7,267 bases of DNA from the NCBI GenBank assembly GCA_000437255.1, contig FR899103.1, forward strand, positions 54,453-61,719, in the 5' to 3' direction. Under the pieces are notes generated by a model, which saw nothing but the letters and a program-made list of their open reading frames with translations, did no database searches and was not told where the DNA came from. A program made the position numbers and the translations under genes. Source of the DNA: Ruminococcus sp. CAG:403. Its GTDB lineage: Bacteria; Bacillota; Clostridia; Oscillospirales; Ruminococcaceae. Positions 1 through 5,771 of the stretch are shown here, piece after piece. Position 1 is the first letter of the stretch, and every line of letters starts with the position of its first letter.

Positions 1-1024
1 GTGGCAGCCGCTGGTAGAATTGGAAGGTACTTTGCAAAAGCCTGCTGCCAACAACAGCGCTGTACTGGACTTGCGCAGCGACTTGGATTCCAATTTGGAT
101 GACGGTCTGGACTTGAGTCAAATTGTAGAAGGGCAGTATACCATTCTGTTCTTGGGTATGGATGAAAGCGGAGAGCTGTCCGATGTGGACTGGCTGTTTC
201 AGTTTAACTTGCTGGCAGGCACATTGAATGTTTTGCAAATCCCACGAGACAGCTACATGCCGGACTATGCCTCCTACTCCACCGGGAAGTTTAACAGCAT
301 CTACCATAGCGGTCAGGAAGAAGGCGTAACGCCGATTCAGCGCGTGGTCAATGCCATTGAGGACAACTTCTGCATTCCGGTTGACTGCTATGTCAAGCTG
401 AATTGCAAAGATATTGCCAAGATTGTTGATTCCATCGGCGGTATTCCGATTATCCTGCCGGAGGAGATTATCTATGAAGCGGATAAGATTCTGCCTGCTG
501 GAGAACAGGTGCTGGATGGCACCCAGTCCGAATGGTTTGTTCGGTTCCGGCATGGATACAATGAAGGCGACATCGGACGTGTAAAGGCACAGCGTATTTT
601 CCTGGCAGCGGCTATGCAGAAATTGCTGGATATGAGCCAGTCGGAATTGACGCTTGCCATGAAGAAAATTTATGACAATCAGTGGATTGCAACAGACCTA
701 TCCTTGGAAGATATCAGCATGATTGCGGACTATGCTTCCCAGGAGCTGACCATGGATGGCGTGAATGTATTCATGGTGCCGGGAGAAGGTGCAACCTATT
801 ATCCGGGAGACGGCTCGGAACAGTCGGTTTATTCCATTCATAAATCTGCCTGCATCGATTTGCTGAATACCAATTTCCGTTCGTATCAGAATCAAATTTA
901 TGCAGACGAGAGCGCCATTGTCGAACTGGTACCGGAAGGCTCTTATCTGGCAACGGCATACGATGATACAGAAGAAACCTTACACGATATTTATAACGGG
1001 CGCAGCGAAGACGGCGCACAATAA
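1..1024 (+). CDS. LCP (LytR-CpsA-Psr) family cell-wall glycopolymer ligase, 5'-truncated
   Basis: The reading frame is open from base 2 and runs off the left edge, so the N-terminus (normally a cytoplasmic tail and one membrane helix) is missing; the TTG at 20 is probably internal. About 340 residues are visible. LCP enzymes act outside the membrane and transfer polymers such as teichoic acids or capsule from a lipid carrier to peptidoglycan. Counting the codon at base 2 as residue 1, the LCP core covers roughly 45-210: GMD (D54), SD (D61), IPRDS (R82), a D-GG-P stretch after VDS, RFR (R181, R183), then DIGR (D190, R193) and Q197. These fit the family's phosphate- and metal-binding residues. 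One departure: the usual R-S-D-T reads LSDV, losing the Arg. The C-terminal 130 residues are not a domain I recognise. rsfS follows after 29 bases. LCP next to rsfS is a common Firmicutes order, usually downstream of nadD/yqeK, which are not in the window. The family call is firm; the polymer is unknown. Confidence 0.9.
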   Translation, partial: WQPLVELEGTLQKPAANNSAVLDLRSDLDSNLDDGLDLSQIVEGQYTILFLGMDESGELSDVDWLFQFNLLAGTLNVLQIPRDSYMPDYASYSTGKFNSIYHSGQEEGVTPIQRVVNAIEDNFCIPVDCYVKLNCKDIAKIVDSIGGIPIILPEEIIYEADKILPAGEQVLDGTQSEWFVRFRHGYNEGDIGRVKAQRIFLAAAMQKLLDMSQSELTLAMKKIYDNQWIATDLSLEDISMIADYASQELTMDGVNVFMVPGEGATYYPGDGSEQSVYSIHKSACIDLLNTNFRSYQNQIYADESAIVELVPEGSYLATAYDDTEETLHDIYNGRSEDGAQ

Positions 1025-1053
1025 AGCAGGAAGAAAGCAGAAAGGACTTTGAT

Positions 1054-1416
1054 ATGACGCAGTTAGAACGAATTGAAACCATTGTAAAAGCACTGGACAG
1101 CAAGCGGGCAGAAGACATTCAGGTAATCGGTGTAAGCGGTTTGACCATTCTCGGCGATTACTTTGTCATTGCAAACGGAACCAGTACCACCCATACCAAG
1201 ACCTTGGCAGAAGAAGTGGAATATCAACTTTCCGAAGCCGGAGAAAAGCCGGCACGCCGGGAAGGCAGAGGAAATGGTTCTAGTTGGATTGTATTGGATT
1301 ATTCGGACATTATTGTGCATGTGTTCTATAAGGAAGCCAGAGACTTCTACCAGTTGGAACGGCTTTGGGCGGATGGAACACGCATGGATATTTCCCAGTG
1401 GCTGAAAGAAAATTAA
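1054..1416 (+). CDS. rsfS: Ribosome silencing factor RsfS (YbeB/Iojap family)
   Basis: This 120-residue cytoplasmic protein belongs to the family that binds L14 on the 50S subunit and blocks subunit joining, lowering translation during starvation. The family signature is complete: DYFVIANGTST (35-45), the REG turn (69-71), W-I-V-L-D-Y with D-I-I-V-H-V-F (78-91), FYQLERLW (98-105), and a short C-terminal tail. The length is normal for the family (about 105-120). The ATG at 1054 has an AAAGGA site at 1041-1046, seven bases upstream. The gene lies 29 bases after the LCP gene and 17 before the membrane-protein gene, so it is probably co-transcribed with both. No promoter is evident in the 29-base gap. 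Confidence 0.96.
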   Translation: MTQLERIETIVKALDSKRAEDIQVIGVSGLTILGDYFVIANGTSTTHTKTLAEEVEYQLSEAGEKPARREGRGNGSSWIVLDYSDIIVHVFYKEARDFYQLERLWADGTRMDISQWLKEN

Positions 1417-1433
1417 TCAGGGAGGAATCTGTG

Positions 1434-1760
1434 ATGTCTGCAGAAAACGGAAAGAAGATCGTGCTTGGAATCGGCGCTTACTTGATTCTGAAGTCTGTGC
1501 TGAATTTGATTTTGGGATTTTCCACAGCAAATGTGGTTTATTTGATTTTGTTTGTTGTATTTGCCGTTCTGCTGGTGATGCGAATTCCCTATATTTCGTA
1601 TATAGTAGCAGGCTTTTTGGCTATTGTATTCCTAATGAACATCGGAAACAATCTTGCCAATATCGGCGGCAATTGGATTTACCTGGTGGAAGGCTTGTTG
1701 GATGTTGGATGTGCGGCACTGCTGGTGTTGCAAAAGGATGTCCGCGCCTATTTCAAATAA
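1434..1760 (+). CDS. Small integral membrane protein of unknown function (four predicted helices)
   Basis: I do not recognise this 108-residue protein. The ATG at 1434 is chosen because GGAGG at 1421-1425 sits eight bases before it. The frame is open further upstream into rsfS, but those starts lack a ribosome site; GTG at 1431 is a poorer alternative. After a short polar N-terminus (MSAENGKK) come four hydrophobic stretches, about residues 9-28, 34-50, 53-70 and 82-99. They are separated by short turns, among them an N-rich one (NIGNNLANIGGN, 69-80), and the protein ends in a charged tail (QKDVRAYFK). There is no signal peptide, cysteine pair or catalytic motif. With almost no loops it is more likely a membrane scaffold or regulator than an enzyme, but that is inference. 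It lies between rsfS and leuS in the same direction and probably shares their transcript. Confidence 0.85.
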   Translation: MSAENGKKIVLGIGAYLILKSVLNLILGFSTANVVYLILFVVFAVLLVMRIPYISYIVAGFLAIVFLMNIGNNLANIGGNWIYLVEGLLDVGCAALLVLQKDVRAYFK

Positions 1761-1808
1761 GAACCCTTTTGTAAAGCTTGGGTTCAAAAGGAGTCCGCAG
1801 CGGATTCC
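1761..1808 (+). repeat. Two adjacent inverted repeats in the leader before leuS
   Basis: Directly after the stop codon of the membrane-protein gene, GAACCC (1761-1766) pairs with GGGTTC (1780-1785). An overlapping, mutually exclusive stem is CCTTTTG (1765-1771) with CAAAAGG (1785-1791). Next, GGAGTCC (1790-1796) pairs with GGATTCC (1802-1808) through one G-U pair, over a five-base loop. No T-run follows, so a standard intrinsic terminator is unlikely. The gap is 80 bases in all and has no convincing promoter. These could be an mRNA-processing or leader structure, or a remnant of a dispersed repeat. The pairing is seen directly; the role is unknown. Confidence 0.5.
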
Positions 1809-1840
1809 GAAATCTGTAAGAATGAGGATGATGAAAAACC

Positions 1841-4246
1841 ATGAAACCATATGATTTTACCGCAATTGAGAAAAAGTGGCAGGCTTATTGGGAAGCGAAT
1901 AAAACCTTCCGTGCCGGCACAGATTACAGCAAGCCAAAGTACTACGCACTGGTAGAGTTTCCGTATCCGTCCGGACAGGGCTTGCACATTGGACACCCCC
2001 GGCCGTATACAGCAATGGACATTGTTGCCAGAAAGCGCCGTTTAGAGGGCTATAATGTGCTGTTCCCAATGGGATGGGATGCATTCGGTCTGCCAACTGA
2101 AAACTTTGCGATTAAGAATAAGATTCATCCGGCAATTGTCACCCGGAACAATGTAAAGCGTTTCAAGGAGCAGCTGCAATCTCTGGGCTTGTCCTTTGAC
2201 TGGGATCGGGAAATCAACACGACTGATCCGAAGTACTTCCATTGGACACAGTGGATTTTCCTGAAGATGTTCCAGAAGGGACTGGCTTACAAGAAGGAAA
2301 TGGCTGTTAACTGGTGTACCTCTTGTAAGGTCGTTCTGGCGAATGAAGAAGTAGTTGGCGGTGTTTGCGAACGCTGCGGCGGGGAAGTCGTACGGAAGGT
2401 AAAGTCGCAGTGGATGCTGAAAATTACAGAGTATGCACAGCGTCTGTTGGATGATCTGGATGAGGTTAACTATCTGGAAAAAATCAAGGCAACCCAGCGG
2501 AACTGGATTGGACGTTCCACCGGTGCAGAAGTTGATTTTGCAACTACAACCGGGGATACTTTAAAGATCTACACCACACGGCCGGATACCTTATTTGGTG
2601 CCACCTATATGGTTATTTCTCCGGAGCATCCGTTGATTGAAAAGTGGGCAGATCAGCTGGAGAATATGGATGAAATCCGTGCTTATCAGGAAAAATCTGC
2701 GAGAAAGTCCGATTTTGAGCGTACCGAAATGGCAAAGGAAAAAACCGGTGTGCAGCTGAAGGGCGTTCGTGGTATCAATCCGGTTAATGACAAGGAAATT
2801 CCAATCTTTATTTCTGACTATGTTTTGATGAGCTATGGAACTGGTGCGATTATGGCGGTTCCGGCGCACGATACCAGAGACTATGATTTTGCAAAAGTTT
2901 TCCACCTGCCGATTATTGAAGTTGTTAAGGGCGGCGATGTTACCAAAGAAGCCTTTACCGATTGCGCAACCGGCATCATGACCAACAGTGGATTCCTGGA
3001 TGGACTGACCGTAGAAGAAGCAAAGGAAAAGATGAAGCGTTGGCTGGAAGAAACCGGAAAGGGTGTCAGCAAAGTCAACTATAAGCTGCGGGACTGGGTA
3101 TTCTCCCGTCAGCGGTATTGGGGGGAACCCATTCCGATTGTACATTGTCCGAAGTGCGGCGCAGTGGGCCTGCCGGAAAGTGAACTGCCGCTGACTCTGC
3201 CGGATGTAGAAAGCTATATGCCGACGGATGACGGTGAAAGTCCGCTGGCAACTATGGAAAGCTTTATTCAGACCACTTGCCCCAATTGCGGTGGTCCGGC
3301 AAGACGGGAAACTGATACTATGCCGCAGTGGGCTGGTTCTTCTTGGTATTATCTGCGTTACTGTGACCCGAAGAATGATACTTGTCTGGCTTCTAAGGAA
3401 GCACTGGATTACTGGATGCCGGTAGATTGGTACAACGGCGGTATGGAACATACCACACTGCATTTGCTGTACTCTCGGTTCTGGCATAAGTTCCTGTATG
3501 ATATTGGTGTTGTCGGCACCAAGGAACCTTATATGCGCCGGACTTCTCATGGTATGATTCTGGGCGAAGACGGACAGAAAATGTCCAAGTCCAGAGGCAA
3601 TGTCATCAATCCGGACGAAGTCGTTGCACAGTATGGTGCTGATACACTGCGTCTGTATGAAATGTTCGTAGGAGATTTCGAGAAGACTGCACCGTGGAGC
3701 ACTTCCAGCATTCGTGGCTGTAAGCGTTTCCTGGATCGTATTTGGGGCTTGCAGGATCTTTTGACAGAAGGAGAGGACTATCAGGAATCTCTGAAGCGGA
3801 AGTTCCATAAGACCATTAAGAAAGTTACAGACGACATTGAAAACTTGAAGTTCAATACTGCCATTGCAGCGATGATGGAATTGGTCAATGAGATTTATGC
3901 AGCCGGCAAGATGACACATGCAGAATTCCGTACGCTGTTGCTGCTCCTGAATCCGTTTGCACCGCATATCACAGAAGAACTGTATGAGACTTACTGCGGC
4001 GGCATTCTGAATCAGCAGGCTTGGCCGACCTATGATCCGGCACTCTGTATCGATGAAACAGTAGAAATTGTGGTACAGATTAACGGCAAGGTACGTGCCA
4101 AACTGGAAATTCCGATGCATGCAGAAAAGGATGTCGTTTTGCAGCAGGCAGCAACTGCACCAAAGGTTGCAGAAGCATTGGCTGGCAAGGCAGTCTTAAA
4201 GCAGATATATGTACCAAATAAACTTGTTAATTTTGTGGCAAAATAA
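1841..4246 (+). CDS. leuS: Leucyl-tRNA synthetase (class Ia, with editing domain)
   Basis: This cytoplasmic enzyme charges tRNA-Leu with leucine and hydrolyses mischarged products. It has 801 residues, near the Bacillus length. Order of parts: Rossmann start with PYPSG and HIGH (49-52), GWDAFGLPTEN (78-88); a four-cysteine zinc site C159/C162...C176/C179; CP1 editing domain (about 224-415) with TTRPDT (245-250), GTGAIMAVPAHD and the conserved Asp pair D344/D347; RDWVFSRQRYWGEP resuming the catalytic fold (417-430); a second zinc-type set C436/C439...C480/C483; WAGSSWYYLRY (497-507); KMSKS (580-584); anticodon-binding helices; and a C-terminal domain with QINGKVRAKL. All key motifs are present. 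The HIGH context reads HPRPYTAMD rather than the HPEGYT of E. coli. The start is fixed by an in-frame stop at 1832. GAGG at 1824-1827 is 13 bases away, longer than usual. Confidence 0.98.
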   Translation: MKPYDFTAIEKKWQAYWEANKTFRAGTDYSKPKYYALVEFPYPSGQGLHIGHPRPYTAMDIVARKRRLEGYNVLFPMGWDAFGLPTENFAIKNKIHPAIVTRNNVKRFKEQLQSLGLSFDWDREINTTDPKYFHWTQWIFLKMFQKGLAYKKEMAVNWCTSCKVVLANEEVVGGVCERCGGEVVRKVKSQWMLKITEYAQRLLDDLDEVNYLEKIKATQRNWIGRSTGAEVDFATTTGDTLKIYTTRPDTLFGATYMVISPEHPLIEKWADQLENMDEIRAYQEKSARKSDFERTEMAKEKTGVQLKGVRGINPVNDKEIPIFISDYVLMSYGTGAIMAVPAHDTRDYDFAKVFHLPIIEVVKGGDVTKEAFTDCATGIMTNSGFLDGLTVEEAKEKMKRWLEETGKGVSKVNYKLRDWVFSRQRYWGEPIPIVHCPKCGAVGLPESELPLTLPDVESYMPTDDGESPLATMESFIQTTCPNCGGPARRETDTMPQWAGSSWYYLRYCDPKNDTCLASKEALDYWMPVDWYNGGMEHTTLHLLYSRFWHKFLYDIGVVGTKEPYMRRTSHGMILGEDGQKMSKSRGNVINPDEVVAQYGADTLRLYEMFVGDFEKTAPWSTSSIRGCKRFLDRIWGLQDLLTEGEDYQESLKRKFHKTIKKVTDDIENLKFNTAIAAMMELVNEIYAAGKMTHAEFRTLLLLLNPFAPHITEELYETYCGGILNQQAWPTYDPALCIDETVEIVVQINGKVRAKLEIPMHAEKDVVLQQAATAPKVAEALAGKAVLKQIYVPNKLVNFVAK

Positions 4247-4249
4247 CAA
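4224..4249 (+). repeat. AU-rich hairpin over the leuS stop codon
   Basis: TTGTTAATTTTG (4224-4235) pairs with CAAAATAACAA (4239-4249) over a TGG loop, giving eleven pairs with one bulged A. The leuS stop codon (4244-4246) lies in the 3' arm. The following bases are ATTTCC and then moderately T-rich, so it could be a weak 3' end or an RNA-stabilising structure for the leuS transcript. It is not a classical GC-rich terminator. No other terminator is visible before the rpsU promoter, so read-through into rpsU is possible. Confidence 0.4.
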
Positions 4250-4274
4250 ATTTCCAGTTTCATTTTAAAATCAC

Positions 4275-4303
4275 TTGACAGTAATTGCTGGATGTGGTAT
4301 AAT
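4275..4303 (+). promoter_or_regulatory. Sigma-A promoter of rpsU (perfect consensus)
   Basis: TTGACA at 4275-4280 and TATAAT at 4298-4303 are exact consensus hexamers with the optimal 17-base spacer. Transcription should start near A4309. An AT-rich palindrome, ATTTTAAAAT at 4262-4271, lies immediately upstream and could contribute as an UP-like element. A very strong constitutive promoter suits a ribosomal protein gene and points to control after initiation, in the leader. Confidence 0.9.
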
Positions 4304-4309
4304 AAAACA

Positions 4310-4467
4310 TATTTCAAAATAAAGTTTTTTGCACAATGACAGAACGTAGTCATATCCCGATGTTCCCCTTTCGGAAACTCGGTGGTATATAGGTCAGAAC
4401 TCGACGGGTGTGATGCCCTTGCGAGATGATCAACCTCTGCCGTGGTGGCAAAGGGAGGGAAATGTAA
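4310..4467 (+). ncRNA. Structured 5' leader of rpsU, candidate cis-regulatory RNA
   Basis: About 158 nt of transcript precede the 174-base rpsU gene. Three hairpins can be drawn. Hairpin I (4352-4388): ATATC/GGTAT (with one G-U) and CCGA (4357-4360)/TCGG (4379-4382) around one bulged base, plus an inner TTCC (4363-4366)/GGAA (4373-4376). Hairpin II (4392-4431): GGTCA/TGATC at the base, then CTCG (4400-4403)/CGAG (4422-4425), then GGG (4406-4408)/CCC (4416-4418) closing a TGTGATG loop, with asymmetric internal loops. Hairpin III (4434-4458) covers the Shine-Dalgarno. CAGAAC occurs twice, at 4340-4345 and 4395-4400. There is no long ORF. The sequence lacks the core motifs that I know for SAM-I, TPP, cobalamin, c-di-GMP-I, THF, fluoride or T-box RNAs. 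Feedback control by S21 or ligand sensing is inference. Confidence 0.65.
4434..4459 (+). promoter_or_regulatory. Shine-Dalgarno-sequestering hairpin of rpsU
   Basis: The ribosome site is GGGAGGG at 4453-4459, its GGAGG core ending nine bases before GTG 4468. CCTC (4434-4437) pairs with GAGG (4455-4458), and TGCC (4438-4441) pairs with GGCA (4447-4450) over a GTGGT loop, leaving AAGG as a bulge. A competing helix, CCCTTGC (4416-4422) with GCAAAGGG (4448-4455) and one bulged A, would break both this stem and hairpin II and free AGGG (4456-4459). This is a layout seen in translational switches. Confidence 0.55.
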
Positions 4468-4641
4468 GTGGCAGAAGTTCGTGTAGGCAAAAACGAGTCT
4501 TTAGACACAGCGCTCAAGCGTTTTAAGAGATCCTGTGCAAAGGACGGCGTTATCGCTGAAGTTCGGAAGAGAGAACATTACGAAAAGCCTTCAGTTAAAC
4601 GGAAGAAGAAGTCTGAGGCAGCTCGTAAGCGCAAGTATTAA
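4468..4641 (+). CDS. rpsU: 30S ribosomal protein bS21
   Basis: This is a 57-residue basic protein of the 30S platform, near the 3' end of 16S rRNA, where S21 helps initiation on natural mRNAs. The translation has the family pattern: AEVRVGKNESLD at the start, the core helix A-L-K-R-F-K-R-S-C, then VIAEVRKREHYEKPS, and a Lys/Arg-rich tail ending RKRKY. The length is typical for Firmicutes (55-58). GTG at 4468 is the start, since it places A-E-V-R correctly and lies nine bases after GGAGG. An in-frame ATG at 4462 is followed at once by TAA and cannot be the start. The gene has its own promoter, leader and terminator, so it appears monocistronic; yqeY, a frequent partner in Firmicutes, is absent. 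Confidence 0.97.
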   Translation: MAEVRVGKNESLDTALKRFKRSCAKDGVIAEVRKREHYEKPSVKRKKKSEAARKRKY

Positions 4642-4665
4642 TTGCATCGAAGAAGAACTGCATAG

Positions 4666-4696
4666 CGGACACACTGGAATGAGTGTGTCCGTTTTT
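4666..4696 (+). terminator. Rho-independent terminator of rpsU
   Basis: CGGACACACT (4666-4675) and AGTGTGTCCG (4682-4691) form a perfect ten-pair stem over the six-base loop GGAATG, followed by five Ts (4692-4696). It lies 24 bases after the rpsU stop codon and closes the monocistronic unit. Confidence 0.95.
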
Positions 4697-4718
4697 ATGT
4701 ATCCAGAGCCTGTTTGTT

Positions 4719-4751
4719 TCGACAGGTTTCGCAGCATTTATGCAGTATAAT
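4719..4751 (+). promoter_or_regulatory. Probable promoter of the yqeG-aroQ-peptidase operon
   Basis: TATAAT at 4746-4751 is an exact -10 hexamer, placed so that a transcript would start near 4758, 36 bases before the yqeG ATG. The best -35 likeness, TCGACA at 4719-4724 (five of six), is 21 bases away, which is too far for an optimal sigma-A site; nearer hexamers match poorly. The upstream terminator makes a promoter here necessary unless read-through is used. The -10 is the firmer part. An inverted repeat, CCTGT (4709-4713) and ACAGG (4722-4726), overlaps the -35 region and could be an operator. Confidence 0.5.
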
Positions 4752-4793
4752 AGAACGGAACCACATCGTTGGGCTCCGGAAGGGAGAACGTAT

Positions 4794-5315
4794 ATGCTTT
4801 TTCGGACAACCGTTGCATTGCGCAGCGTTTGTGATATTTCACCGGCATTGTTGCAAAAGCTGGGGGTTCGTGGCCTCTTGCTGGATGTAGACAATACGTT
4901 GACAACGCATGACAATCCGACACCGGCTCCTGGTGTCGAGGCGTGGATTGCGCAGATGAAGCAGCATGGCATCCGGATGTGCATTGTCTCAAATAACCAT
5001 CCGCCGAGGGTGCAGCCGTTTGCAGCTCGGCTGGGTGTCGATTATGTTTGTGAAGGAAAAAAACCGCTTTCCAGCGGATTTCGGCGTGCGATGCAAAAGA
5101 TGGGACTGCACCGAAAAGAATTGGCTGTAGTCGGCGATCAGATCTTTACGGATGTATTGGGTGCCAATTTGATGCGCCTCAAGTGCATTTTTGTATTTCC
5201 CATGCAGATGGAACAAACACGCTTCTTTCGGATCAAACGGCGGTTGGAACTGCCGTTTTTACCCCGAAAGGTATATGATGAGACAAAACAGGAGTTTGTC
5301 TTGCGGAAAGGATAA
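4794..5315 (+). CDS. yqeG: YqeG family HAD-IIIA type phosphatase
   Basis: This is a 173-residue predicted cytoplasmic HAD-superfamily phosphohydrolase. The four HAD motifs are present: LLLDVDNTL with nucleophile D31 and acid/base D33; VSNN with S66; GKKP with K90; and GDQIFTD with D115 and D120. No large cap domain fits between motifs, as in subclass III. The YqeG family is widespread in Firmicutes, but its physiological substrate is, to my knowledge, not settled. The frame is open back to 4683, inside the rpsU terminator, but ATG 4794 is preferred: AGGGAG at 4781-4786 lies seven bases upstream, and the family's F-R-x-x-x...L-x-x-L-G-V-R-G-L-L-L-D start follows it. aroQ begins six bases after the stop, and the aroQ ribosome site overlaps the last codons of this gene, so the two are probably translationally coupled. 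Confidence 0.93.
   Translation: MLFRTTVALRSVCDISPALLQKLGVRGLLLDVDNTLTTHDNPTPAPGVEAWIAQMKQHGIRMCIVSNNHPPRVQPFAARLGVDYVCEGKKPLSSGFRRAMQKMGLHRKELAVVGDQIFTDVLGANLMRLKCIFVFPMQMEQTRFFRIKRRLELPFLPRKVYDETKQEFVLRKG
5235..5260 (+). repeat. Terminator-like hairpin inside yqeG
   Basis: Within codons 148-156 of yqeG, AAACGGCGGT (5235-5244) pairs with ACTGCCGTTT (5249-5258) through ten pairs, one of them G-U, over the loop TGGA. The 3' arm ends in a run of five Ts (5256-5260). The shape resembles a short intrinsic terminator, but three of the Ts are in the stem and the following bases are ACC. It may simply reflect coding constraint. Confidence 0.35.
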
Positions 5316-5321
5316 TGCAAT

Positions 5322-5753
5322 ATGGCAAAAAAAGTTTTGGTGATTCACGGTCCCAATTTGAACTTGTTAGGGGAACGGGAACCGGGTGTGTATGGCAGTA
5401 CCAGTTTTTCGGAATTGAATCAGATGCTCATGGATCATGCGGAGCAGCTGGGGATGGAATGTGAAATCTTTCAGTCCAATCATGAGGGTGCCATTATTGA
5501 TAAGCTGCACAGTGCACGGCTGGTGTTTGATGCAGTCATCATCAATGCTGGTGCGTATACGCACTACAGCTATGCCATCCGGGATGCCATTCATGATATT
5601 CGGATTCCATGCATTGAAGTGCACATCAGCAACATTCATGCCAGAGAAGAATTCCGGAATCATTCTGTTATCAGTCCGGTTTGTCATGGAACCATTGCTG
5701 GATTTGGCATTCAAAGCTATCTGCTGGCGCTGCATGCGGCAGCAGCCCTATAA
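5322..5753 (+). CDS. aroQ: 3-dehydroquinate dehydratase, type II
   Basis: This enzyme catalyses the third step of the shikimate pathway, 3-dehydroquinate to 3-dehydroshikimate, through an enolate intermediate, usually as a dodecamer. The 143 residues match the type II family. GPNLNLLG holds N12, followed by E18/R19 and the catalytic Tyr in VYG (Y24). NAGAYTHYS holds N75 and H81, EVHISN holds E99 and the general acid H101, and R108/R112 belong to the lid (REEFR). VCHGTIAGFG closes the fold. ATG 5322 follows AAGGA (5308-5312) at nine bases. It lies between yqeG (gap 6) and the Xaa-Pro peptidase (gap 18). aroQ followed by a peptidase and efp is also the Bacillus subtilis order (yqhS-yqhT-efp). 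No other aromatic-pathway gene is in the window. Confidence 0.97.
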   Translation: MAKKVLVIHGPNLNLLGEREPGVYGSTSFSELNQMLMDHAEQLGMECEIFQSNHEGAIIDKLHSARLVFDAVIINAGAYTHYSYAIRDAIHDIRIPCIEVHISNIHAREEFRNHSVISPVCHGTIAGFGIQSYLLALHAAAAL

Positions 5754-5771
5754 AGAAAGGAAACGATTGCA

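Noticed and set aside
1365..1433. N-terminal extension of the small membrane protein into rsfS
   Set aside because: It would overlap rsfS by 52 bases without a ribosome site, whereas GGAGG is well placed for ATG 1434.
1761..1840. T-box riboswitch before leuS
   Set aside because: The gap is far too short and lacks the T-box core and terminator/antiterminator pair.
2591..4120. A 509-codon open frame on the - strand opposite leuS
   Set aside because: It is fully antisense to a gene with every LeuRS motif, has no plausible ribosome site or protein family features, and follows from leuS codon usage.
4535..4750. A 71-codon + strand frame over the end of rpsU and its terminator
   Set aside because: It is out of frame with rpsU, spans a perfect terminator and has no ribosome site.
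4683..4793. N-terminal extension of YqeG (37 extra codons)
   Set aside because: The extension begins inside the rpsU terminator, contains the probable promoter, and has no ribosome site; ATG 4794 has a good one and matches the family start.
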